From: Candidatus Woesearchaeota archaeon
Lineage (GTDB): Archaea > Nanobdellota > Nanobdellia > Woesearchaeales > ARS49
Assembly: GCA_016203265.1 (NCBI GenBank)
Contig: JACQNB010000018.1
Coordinates: 1-5,851 of the forward strand
Reading direction: 5' to 3'
Length of the DNA: 5,851 nucleotides
Shown: positions 1 to 5,479 of the stretch, one piece after another
Layout: the number at the start of each line of letters is the position of its first letter
Position numbering within the stretch: the stretch's first letter is position 1
Program-made: the position numbers and the translations under genes
Notes under the pieces: model-generated
Databases searched by the model: none
Told to the model about the DNA's origin: nothing
The model's input: only the letters and a program-made list of their open reading frames with translations

Positions 1-888
1 CTCCTTTTCCTTGCCGCCCGGAGTCACTTCTGCCTCGATCGGCAGGATGATGCCCGAGTACACGGCGCCGGAGCCGATCACGGCGAGACCGTTCACGCGG
101 CCCACGCGCTTGCCCTCGGTCACGATGACCTCGTATTCCTTCTTGCGCTCGATGTACTTGTCCGCCATCTGCTGTTCCAACGGACGTGCCACTTTCTTGG
201 CCGCCTTGACATGCTCGGGCTGCACGAGCTTTGCTTCCTGCTCGAGCGCGATGTCGCCGGCTGCCCGCACCAATCCGCCGAGCTCGCGCATGCGGAGCGT
301 CAAGTGGTTCTTGCGGTTCGCGAAACGGCGCGCTTCCTGCACGATGGACTCGACTGCCGCCTTTGAAAAGTGCGGGATTTTCTTGTCCTTCACGACTTCC
401 TGCGCGACGAATACCGCGATCGCGTCGCGGTTTTCCGGCGTGTCGGGAAGCGTTTCCTTCATGAAGACCTCATACCCATAGCCGCGGATTCTCGAGCGCA
501 ACGCCGGATGCAGGTGCTGGACAGTCTCCACGTTGCCGGCCGCGACCAGGATGAAGTTGCACGGCACGGGCTCGGTGCGGACCATCGCGCCCGCGCTTCT
601 CTCGGACTGCCCCGTGATTGGATACTTGCCTTCCTGCAACGCGGTCAAGAGCTCCTGCTGCGTCTGCGGCTCCAACGTCGCGATTTCGTCGATAAAGAGG
701 ACTCCGAGATGCGCCTTGTGAATCATGCCCGCGACGACGCGCTCATGCGCCGGAGTGCCGAGGCCGCCGGAATTTGAGCAGAGCACTCCATTGACGATGA
801 CGTTTCCCGAACTCGTCGTCACATTATACAATTTTCCAGTATGCGACACTTTATTGATGTCCGTTATCATCTGAGTAACAAAAGTCAT
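1..888 (-). CDS. lonB: LonB C-terminal part preceded by 39-aa intein C-half (partial, runs off window)
   Basis: This open frame starts at ATG 888-886 and stays open for 296 codons to the window edge. Residues 1-39 are an intein C-terminal half: block F is around [10 protein letters not shown] and block G is NGVLCSN ending at Asn39. The extein resumes at Ser40 with [12 protein letters not shown], conserved in archaeal LonB. Then come Walker B (GVLFIDEI, D67 E68), sensor 1 (VAAGN, N119), arginine-finger candidates R131/R133 in [10 protein letters not shown], a sensor 2 region ([15 protein letters not shown], about 197-212) and the start of the Lon protease domain ([12 protein letters not shown], from about 262). 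The catalytic Ser-Lys dyad would lie beyond the window. LonB is an ATP-dependent membrane protease. The N-terminal ATPase part is encoded by the preceding ORF, whose TGA overlaps this ATG. The frame is also open upstream of the ATG as far as a TAA at 987-985, so a frameshift inside 885-987 is the alternative to a real split gene. Protein identity is secure; the start is probable. Confidence 0.88.
   Translation of the reverse strand, partial: MTFVTQMITDINKVSHTGKLYNVTTSSGNVIVNGVLCSNSGGLGTPAHERVVAGMIHKAHLGVLFIDEIATLEPQTQQELLTALQEGKYPITGQSERSAGAMVRTEPVPCNFILVAAGNVETVQHLHPALRSRIRGYGYEVFMKETLPDTPENRDAIAVFVAQEVVKDKKIPHFSKAAVESIVQEARRFANRKNHLTLRMRELGGLVRAAGDIALEQEAKLVQPEHVKAAKKVARPLEQQMADKYIERKKEYEVIVTEGKRVGRVNGLAVIGSGAVYSGIILPIEAEVTPGGKEKE
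772..888 (-). mobile_element. Intein C-half (IntC, 39 aa)
   Basis: The codons from ATG 888-886 to Asn 774-772 encode block F and block G, followed by Ser+1 (771-769). The length is close to that of known IntC pieces such as those of split DnaE inteins (about 36 aa). Block G reads NGVLCSN, with Ser where His is normally penultimate. The terminal Asn and the +1 Ser nucleophile are intact, so C-terminal cleavage and ligation chemistry remain possible. Pyrococcus abyssi Lon intein is known to splice with Lys at the penultimate position, so loss of His does not by itself rule out activity. Confidence 0.85.
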
Positions 889-2939
889 GCCGTCACCGCA
901 CGAGGACCGAAATGATTCAGGATAAGATATAATGAGTTCGGCGAGAGATGGAGCGCCTTCATGACCCATTCGGCACCATGCCCTTTATTGATGAGTTCCG
1001 CGTATTTGTCACGTTTTCTCATTCCCCATCGTCCGAGCGCTGCATAGAGCCTCTTCTGCTTGTACTCGCAATAATTTATTTTCACGTTCATCAAGAAAAA
1101 CAGGACGTTATCAAATTTCTTCTCGATAAGCAGCCGGAATATGTTTGATTCGCCAGAGAGTTTTCGTTCGTAAATGGACGTTACTGACACACTCTTCCGC
1201 GCGAGATAACCCCGCAATGCCGCAAGAAATTGCAACCTATTCTGCCGCAATGCCGGAGAACCCGTTATCCCGACCTCAAGGCAGGTCAAATAGTTACCCC
1301 GTTTATGCATGATGGGCGTGCCCAACTCTCCCCCGATGAAAGAACCGAAAAATTCATCTTCGATGCCTCCGGCAATCCACCGGGGAACGTGCAATTCCTT
1401 GAGCGTCTTGTTGCCTTGCGGAGCGCCAAGAGCGAGTAAAAACCTGATGACGTTCCGGTTCGTATTCTGGTAGCACCAGGAATGACCGTATTCCCCGCCT
1501 TCAATGATGCGGCCATTCATTCCATGCCCAAACCCGAACAGTTCTTCGATATCTTTACCAAACTCCTCGACCGCTGCCTTTTCCGAGCTTGATAAGAAAA
1601 CGCCGTTAAGATTCTCAAAGATGCCGCCATCGCCGAATGTGGCGCCCAACACTTTTGCGATACGCGCAAGTTTCGGATTATCATGCCGTAACGGCAAGAG
1701 ATTCCGGCCCCTGAGCCACTCGCATGTTTGCAACGGCACCGGAACATGTTTTCCCGCATGCCACCACCTCACTTTCGCGGAAGGCTGGCCCATTGCCTTC
1801 GCGATGCGTTTGTATCCCCAGGACGGATTCTGCCTTGCAATGACGCTATATTGCGCATGGAGCCTGCACTGCTCACGTTGACGCGCATCATACGTGCTTA
1901 TGATATCAGTCTCATCAATCACGTGGTCAGGATTCACCAAAAGAGAATCACCAATCTTAAGCTGACTCGCTTCAACATACTCGACAACACCATTTTTTGA
2001 AACCGCAATCTTGTGTTCGGGAGTCACGCAAAGTTTCCTGCCATCGACCGTTAGTTTAACCAAATCCCCGACATAATCATATCGGTTCGCGGAAAGCACC
2101 TCGATTTCCGATACGGCACCTTCGCGCTCGCCAAGGACCGTGAGTTCGCCTTTTGGGAGAAAAATAGCTTCATAGTTCTTCCGTTCAGTCGAGGTTTCCC
2201 GATGTATATGAGGCTTACGCCAGTAGTTGTCCAGTGTGATATCGATCTTTTCAGGACGCATGCCCTGAGGGCCTTTCACAGTAAGATAGGCATCATCGGA
2301 AATCGTCTGGAACGGATCATGTTGCACGTCCCCGAGCAACGCGCCCGCATGCGAGCCGGTCGCGTCCCAAAAGGGAGCGTTCTTCTTCCCATAATTGTCG
2401 ACGATGACCTTCGGCACTTCAATACGCAAGTTGCCGAAGCCCTGGCGTTTTGCCATGTTCAGGAAGAACGCGAAACCCGCCAAAAACACCATGCCACCCA
2501 AGAAAAAGGCAGCGAACATGATGTCGGACTGATAGTAACTGCGCGCCCACCACGGCAGCACCATGGCGACGATGAGGAGAATGAACAGGATCCAGTTCTG
2601 GCCCTTGAAGAGATTTTGCGACTGCAGCCTGCCCTGCTGCGCCAAGGAACGCCCTTGGCCCGCGGTCATGGCGCGGATCAACGGCTGGTTCTCGTCGTTC
2701 GGGTTCGGGAACGCGACGATGTCCGCGAGCTTCTCTTTCGGCAAGAGCTCAGCAAGCGCAAGCCCGAGCATCGATTTCCCCGTTCCCGGCTCACCGATAA
2801 GCAGCACGTGCCTTCTTTGCTGCGCTGCCTTCTTGATGATCTCAACCGCGTCTTCCTGGCCGATGACTTGGTTGAGAATCGTGTCCGATACCTTGATGTC
2901 AGCCGTCGACGTGTACGAGAGTTTCTTTGCCATCCCCAT
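885..2939 (-). CDS. lonB: LonB N-terminal part fused to intein N-half with LAGLIDADG endonuclease
   Basis: This 684-aa ORF has two parts. Residues 1-211 are the LonB N-terminal region: an AAA+ domain with Walker A GEPGTGKS (49-56) and, inserted after it, two membrane helices (about 115-131 and 140-162) typical of archaeal membrane-anchored LonB. This part ends at GDVQHDPFQ. From Thr212 an intein N-half follows: block A ([10 protein letters not shown]), block B with the TxxH motif (T306, H309 in [10 protein letters not shown]), then a homing endonuclease and a helix-turn-helix-like tail. The ORF stops with ...[10 protein letters not shown]. Walker B, sensors and protease are missing here and sit in the overlapping downstream ORF, so this protein alone cannot be a working Lon. 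Met1 was chosen because it lies about 25 bp from the TATA box centre, fitting a leaderless transcript; Met3 is an alternative. The intein part is less GC-rich than the extein, suggesting transfer. Confidence 0.92.
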   Translation of the reverse strand: MGMAKKLSYTSTADIKVSDTILNQVIGQEDAVEIIKKAAQQRRHVLLIGEPGTGKSMLGLALAELLPKEKLADIVAFPNPNDENQPLIRAMTAGQGRSLAQQGRLQSQNLFKGQNWILFILLIVAMVLPWWARSYYQSDIMFAAFFLGGMVFLAGFAFFLNMAKRQGFGNLRIEVPKVIVDNYGKKNAPFWDATGSHAGALLGDVQHDPFQTISDDAYLTVKGPQGMRPEKIDITLDNYWRKPHIHRETSTERKNYEAIFLPKGELTVLGEREGAVSEIEVLSANRYDYVGDLVKLTVDGRKLCVTPEHKIAVSKNGVVEYVEASQLKIGDSLLVNPDHVIDETDIISTYDARQREQCRLHAQYSVIARQNPSWGYKRIAKAMGQPSAKVRWWHAGKHVPVPLQTCEWLRGRNLLPLRHDNPKLARIAKVLGATFGDGGIFENLNGVFLSSSEKAAVEEFGKDIEELFGFGHGMNGRIIEGGEYGHSWCYQNTNRNVIRFLLALGAPQGNKTLKELHVPRWIAGGIEDEFFGSFIGGELGTPIMHKRGNYLTCLEVGITGSPALRQNRLQFLAALRGYLARKSVSVTSIYERKLSGESNIFRLLIEKKFDNVLFFLMNVKINYCEYKQKRLYAALGRWGMRKRDKYAELINKGHGAEWVMKALHLSPNSLYLILNHFGPRAVTA
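893..897 (-). promoter_or_regulatory. Shine-Dalgarno-like GGTGA for the IntC-LonB start
   Basis: On the minus strand GGTGA (897-893) lies 4 nt before ATG 888-886 and can pair with the archaeal 16S 3' end (complement of the CCUCCACU region). It favours real initiation at this ATG, coupled to termination at the overlapping TGA. A five-base match could occur by chance. Confidence 0.45.
1035..1679 (-). other. LAGLIDADG homing endonuclease domain inside the intein N-half
   Basis: Residues about 421-635 of the 684-aa ORF match a two-motif LAGLIDADG endonuclease. The first motif is [15 protein letters not shown] with acidic D437. The second, about 100 residues later, is [11 protein letters not shown] with acidic E538. 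Each is followed by the usual pattern of strands and helices (for example [17 protein letters not shown]). A D/E catalytic pair is compatible with activity, as in I-AniI. No stop or gap breaks the domain. Such enzymes cut the intein-free allele of the host gene and so spread the intein. A short helix-turn-helix-like segment follows (about 645-677, [19 protein letters not shown]). Confidence 0.82.
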
Positions 2940-2959
2940 GGAAATTACGTGCGCGAGGA

Positions 2960-2967
2960 TTTATAAA
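2960..2967. promoter_or_regulatory. Palindromic TATA box TTTATAAA shared by lonB and the divergent transporter
   Basis: TTTATAAA is self-complementary and sits in the 61-bp gap between divergent starts. Its centre is about 25 bp from the lonB ATG at 2939, so that transcript would be leaderless. Toward the plus strand, transcription would start near 2988-2990, giving a leader of about 11-13 nt containing the GAGG element before ATG 3001. Confidence 0.65.
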
Positions 2968-2992
2968 CCTTATGCATAGAAGAAAACGAAAA

Positions 2993-2996
2993 GAGG
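2993..2996 (+). promoter_or_regulatory. Shine-Dalgarno-like GAGG for the MFS transporter
   Basis: GAGG is followed by a 4-nt spacer and ATG 3001. It supports this start codon over the out-of-frame ATG at 2997. Confidence 0.5.
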
Positions 2997-3000
2997 ATGC

Positions 3001-4224
3001 ATGGGATTCTTCCAACCGCGCGAATGGAGATTGTTGTGGCCGTTCTACCTCTTTGACTTCGTCACGGGCGCGTTCACGATGACGGTCGCGTTCTTCGTCA
3101 TCTTTTACCAAGGACGAGGACTCACGTTCGCGCAAATCTCATTTCTCTGGATCATCATGGGTCTTGCGCGGGCACTCTGCGAAATCCCGACGGGCGTCAT
3201 CGCAGACGTGTTCGGCAGGAAGTTTTCGTGCTTGCTCGGCTTCATCACGACCAACATCCTCTGGATCCTCATCCCGTTCACGAGAAACTACACTGAACTC
3301 CTTATCGTCGTGACGCTCATCGGCGCGTTCCGAACCTTAAGCTCGGGTGCGTGGGAAGCCTGGATCTACGACTGGCTCAAATACAACAAGCAAAAACAGC
3401 TTGTCCTGCCCAGTCTCGCAAAACAGCAATTCTTCACGAGCACCGGCATGATCATCGGTCCGCTGTTCGGCGCAATCGTCGTTCACCGCATCGGCATCGA
3501 CTGGGTTTGGATCATCGAAGGCGCAGGCTTCTTGATCGCGTCGCTCATCCTCATCTTCTTCGCGCGAGAACACTTCGTGCGTATCTCCAGTACCGTAAGC
3601 GAACATTGGATCGCCTTCGTGAAAACCGCCAAAGAAGGATTCGCGTACGGATTCAGGCACGCAGCCGTGCGCGCGATGTTCTTCGCCAGCGTCAGCTTGG
3701 TGGGCTGGGGTTCGCTCGATGATTTGCTCCAACAACCCTACCTCACAGGACTTTCCATGCCCGTACCAGCGCTTGGTATCGTGTGGTCGATCCTTGCCGT
3801 GCTCGCCGCGTGCTCGGCGTTTCTCACGTCACGGCTTGCGGAACGATTCAGCGAAAGAACCTTGTTCCTGGCCATCACCGCGCTCTTGGCGCCATTGCTC
3901 GGCGCGCTCGCGTTCATCCACGCGCCGCACTATGCGATCGGGGCGTTGGTGTTGCTCGTCGCCTATTCCCTGTTCAACATCCTCCGCCCCCTGATGTTCT
4001 CGCACTTCAACCACTTGCTGCCCTCACGCATCCGCGCGACCGTGCTTTCCACGCAAAGCATGCTGATGAGCGCCACTGATGCCTTCATCCTCCTCATGGC
4101 AGGATTCATAGCAGACGCGCTCGGAACCGCGAGCATCGCGTTCGGCGCATTGTTCATGATTCCGGCGTTCTACTTCTTTTTGCAAGTGAAAGAACAGAAG
4201 AAAAGTAAAGTGCTACCGTCGTAA
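3001..4224 (+). CDS. MFS family transporter, 12 transmembrane helices
   Basis: This 407-aa membrane protein has about twelve hydrophobic helices in two groups of six, separated by a charged cytoplasmic stretch near residues 188-218. The MFS motif A signature follows helix 2: GVIADVFGRK (65-74, with D69, G72, R73). A second, weaker version (FLTSRLAERFSER) follows helix 8, as expected from the internal duplication. The length is normal for the superfamily, and the protein ends in a lysine-rich cytoplasmic tail. It would act as a secondary transporter (uniport, symport or antiport) in the cytoplasmic membrane. The substrate cannot be told; the overall look is of the drug-efflux or general MFS_1 type. 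The start has a GAGG element 4 nt upstream. The gene diverges from lonB and its last 12 bp overlap the 3' end of the convergent nuclease gene. Confidence 0.9.
   Translation: MGFFQPREWRLLWPFYLFDFVTGAFTMTVAFFVIFYQGRGLTFAQISFLWIIMGLARALCEIPTGVIADVFGRKFSCLLGFITTNILWILIPFTRNYTELLIVVTLIGAFRTLSSGAWEAWIYDWLKYNKQKQLVLPSLAKQQFFTSTGMIIGPLFGAIVVHRIGIDWVWIIEGAGFLIASLILIFFAREHFVRISSTVSEHWIAFVKTAKEGFAYGFRHAAVRAMFFASVSLVGWGSLDDLLQQPYLTGLSMPVPALGIVWSILAVLAACSAFLTSRLAERFSERTLFLAITALLAPLLGALAFIHAPHYAIGALVLLVAYSLFNILRPLMFSHFNHLLPSRIRATVLSTQSMLMSATDAFILLMAGFIADALGTASIAFGALFMIPAFYFFLQVKEQKKSKVLPS
4189..4210 (-). terminator. Possible U-tract terminator of the nuclease gene
   Basis: On the minus strand just past the nuclease stop, 15 of 22 bases are T (CTTTACTTTTCTTCTGTTCTTT). 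Archaeal RNA polymerase can terminate at U-rich stretches without a hairpin. The tract lies inside the 3' end of the convergent transporter gene, so its lysine codons also explain the bias. Confidence 0.3.
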
Positions 4225-5058
4225 AGTCCTCTCCCCCATCTTGGTCGACTTCTCGAATTTCCCGTTCTTGATGCCGAAACACGGCTCCGCGAACTCGCAA
4301 TACTTGCACCACTTCCGGTCATCCGTCTTGGGATAATCAACAATGTCTTCGGAAGCCGTCCCCTGGTGCACGAGTTCAATCTCGCGCTTCGCCATCTCGA
4401 TCAGGTCATGGTCGACGTTGATGAACTGCGGCTTGTCCTTCAAAAAGAAGATGCCCACTTGCTTCGGAGGAACACCGTGCGTTTCGTGATACAACAGCGA
4501 GTAAATCGCCAATTGTAATCGATATTCAGGAGTTATCACCGGCTCTTTCGACGTCTTGTAGTCCATGATCCTGACACCATCAGTCGCGTGCTCGATCGCG
4601 TCGATGAATCCGCGCACGGAATGCGCTTTCGAGACGTACTGTTTTTCGCGGATGGGCGTCAACGCCTTGAACGCAGTCTCGAAATCAGGGTCTGGATGCG
4701 TGATGACCCGTTCCGTGAAGTGATGCAACCAGTTGAACAGCATCACGAGCGTCTCTTCCAGGTAAAACGCGATCTCGCTCTCACCCAACTCCAGTTTCTC
4801 GAACTCAGTCTTTGCCGCGCCCCAGTATTGCAACAGCAGTTTCGGAATGACCTTCTGCAGTTTCTCCTTGCAGTTCTCCTTCGTGATGCCCTTCAGGTCG
4901 ATATTGTAGAAATGCTCCAGCACCGAGTGCGCGACATTGCCGCGCACGGTGTGAATCGAGGGCAGCAACTGAAACCCCTTGAGATAGACATAATAGTACT
5001 TGCGGTTGCACTGCTTGAACAGATTAATGCTCGAAGGACTCTGCACCCGCTTTGGCAT
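4213..5058 (-). CDS. PD-(D/E)XK nuclease of the RecB/Cas4-like family with probable Fe-S cluster
   Basis: The 281-aa protein shows the motifs of the PDDEXK_1 (RecB/AddB/Cas4-like) nuclease family in order: the N-terminal SPSSINLFKQC segment, RGNVAHSVLEHF with H44, GFIDAIE with D153, IMDYKTSK with D166 and K168, and the QLAIY motif with Q182 and Y186. All metal-binding and catalytic positions appear intact. Four cysteines fit the Fe-S cluster arrangement of AddB, Cas4 and Dna2: one near the N-terminus (C17) and three near the C-terminus (C251, C254, C260, in WCKYCEFAEPC). It is expected to cut DNA, probably single-stranded ends, in repair or recombination. No cas genes or helicase are nearby, so a CRISPR adaptation role is not supported here. 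A TATA box about 26 bp from ATG 5058 implies a leaderless transcript and fixes the start. The 3' end overlaps the convergent transporter by 12 bp. Confidence 0.87.
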   Translation of the reverse strand: MPKRVQSPSSINLFKQCNRKYYYVYLKGFQLLPSIHTVRGNVAHSVLEHFYNIDLKGITKENCKEKLQKVIPKLLLQYWGAAKTEFEKLELGESEIAFYLEETLVMLFNWLHHFTERVITHPDPDFETAFKALTPIREKQYVSKAHSVRGFIDAIEHATDGVRIMDYKTSKEPVITPEYRLQLAIYSLLYHETHGVPPKQVGIFFLKDKPQFINVDHDLIEMAKREIELVHQGTASEDIVDYPKTDDRKWCKYCEFAEPCFGIKNGKFEKSTKMGERTLRR

Positions 5059-5080
5059 AACGAGAAGACTTTGCGCCTCC

Positions 5081-5088
5081 TTTATATG
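5081..5088 (-). promoter_or_regulatory. TATA box of the nuclease gene
   Basis: The minus strand reads CATATAAA, centred about 26 bp before the nuclease ATG (5058). This places the transcript start at or very near the start codon. A GGAGG at 5080-5076 lies 17 nt from the ATG, upstream of the expected transcript start, so it is probably not a ribosome site. Confidence 0.6.
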
Positions 5089-5119
5089 GATTTAGGTGGG
5101 ATGTCCAGTGGCAACTCTC

Positions 5120-5127
5120 TTTTTAAA
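5120..5127 (+). promoter_or_regulatory. Possible TATA box (TTTTTAAA) for the OB-fold/permease pair
   Basis: This is the best TATA-like stretch upstream of ATG 5225 on the plus strand. Transcription would begin near 5148-5152, inside the TCCGGA repeat, leaving a leader of about 75 nt. No good TATA element is seen at the distance needed for a leaderless transcript. The assignment is weak. Confidence 0.3.
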
Positions 5128-5140
5128 CAAAGCACAGATT

Positions 5141-5180
5141 TTTCCGGAAATCTTCCGGAAAATCCGGAAACTTTCCGGAA
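5141..5180. repeat. Imperfect tandem repeat of 20 bp holding four TCCGGA palindromes
   Basis: Two adjacent 20-bp units (5141-5160 and 5161-5180) match at 16 of 20 positions. Each holds two palindromic boxes of the type TTCCGGAA or TCCGGAAA. The CCGG cores lie at 5144, 5155, 5164 and 5175, so spacings are 11, 9 and 11 bp, about one helical turn each. A fifth, weaker core is at 5204. The whole block is itself nearly palindromic. It sits between the divergent nuclease and OB-fold genes and could be an operator array or, in RNA, a stem-loop leader. Confidence 0.75.
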
Positions 5181-5224
5181 AAAAGAGAACAACGCATTTG
5201 AATCCGGTTTCTCTCAAAGTGAGC

Positions 5225-5479
5225 ATGAACGAAACCCTGCTGATGAAGCTTGCCTTGACGTGCATCGTCATCGGCCTGCCTGCCTTCTATGCATTGACGC
5301 AGTTCGTGCCGTTGGAAACCCCGCCGGAAACCGTCACCGGCGTCGTCACCGCGATCAACACGACAACCATCACCATCTCCCAGCTCGTTGCGCTCCCAAC
5401 TCCTCTGGACGTTGCGTTAGGGACTGAAGTGTCGGTGCAAACACGCAATCATCAAGTCACCAAGCTCAAGGTGGACTGA
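5225..5479 (+). CDS. Small membrane-anchored protein, possible OB-fold domain
   Basis: This 84-aa protein begins MNETLLMKLALTC, with one hydrophobic helix at about residues 8-29. After a proline-rich linker comes a short beta-rich domain (VTGVVTAINTTTITIS ... LGTEVSVQTRNHQVTKLKV). The strand pattern resembles the small OB-fold nucleic-acid-binding domains tethered to a single helix that are common in uncultivated archaea, though here it is short. The frame is open back to an ATG at 5096, but that extension would run through the TCCGGA repeat and adds no recognisable domain, so 5225 just before the helix is preferred. Its Shine-Dalgarno signal is poor (GTGAG, close to the ATG). The stop TGA overlaps the next gene's ATG (TGATG), indicating an operon with the TctA-like permease. 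Function is unknown. Confidence 0.7.
   Translation: MNETLLMKLALTCIVIGLPAFYALTQFVPLETPPETVTGVVTAINTTTITISQLVALPTPLDVALGTEVSVQTRNHQVTKLKVD
5470..5474 (+). promoter_or_regulatory. Shine-Dalgarno-like GGTGG for the TctA-family gene
   Basis: GGTGG lies 4 nt before ATG 5479, inside the end of the upstream gene. The layout, with overlapping stop/start, GGTG core and 4-nt spacer, matches the start at 888 in lonB. Confidence 0.45.

Larger units (their letters stand above)
885..2306 (-). mobile_element. Intein N-half (IntN, about 473 aa) with endonuclease, in the LonB ATPase
   Basis: The insertion point is fixed by LonB conservation: HDPFQ before it and [12 protein letters not shown] after it are contiguous in intein-free LonB, between Walker A and Walker B. 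Lon inteins at this type of site are known in Pyrococcus. Block A begins with Thr212 rather than the usual Cys or Ser. Block B has the TxxH pair. A second DNA-binding-like stretch (about 364-418, containing [12 protein letters not shown] and [10 protein letters not shown]) precedes the endonuclease, as in many archaeal inteins. The half ends at a TGA just before block F, which is supplied by the next ORF. The join could be trans-splicing of two polypeptides, or the TGA could reflect a frameshift. Confidence 0.85.

Noticed and set aside
370..777. Plus-strand ORF (135 aa) opposite the LonB C-terminal part
   Set aside because: The minus strand here encodes conserved LonB motifs (Walker B, sensor 1, arginine finger); the plus-strand product is Arg/Asp-rich with no known features.
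885..888. Calling lonB a simple pseudogene because of the TGA
   Set aside because: Both exteins and all intein blocks are intact, the stop overlaps a start codon, and the break is at the intein split position. A frameshift cannot be excluded but is not the only reading.
2202..2966. Long plus-strand ORF (254 aa) opposite lonB
   Set aside because: It is antisense to the clear AAA+ and membrane-helix region of LonB, is rich in Arg, His and Asp as expected of a shadow frame in GC-rich DNA, and shows no recognisable domain.
4213..5058. Naming the nuclease cas4
   Set aside because: The motifs and cysteines fit, but the same layout occurs in AddB- and RecB-like proteins, and no CRISPR context is visible.
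5141..5180. CRISPR array
   Set aside because: The repeat units are only 20 bp, directly adjacent without spacers, and internally palindromic.
5096..5224. N-terminal extension of the small membrane protein from ATG 5096
   Set aside because: The added 43 residues run through the TCCGGA repeat and presumed promoter, show no domain, and put the membrane helix in the middle of the protein.
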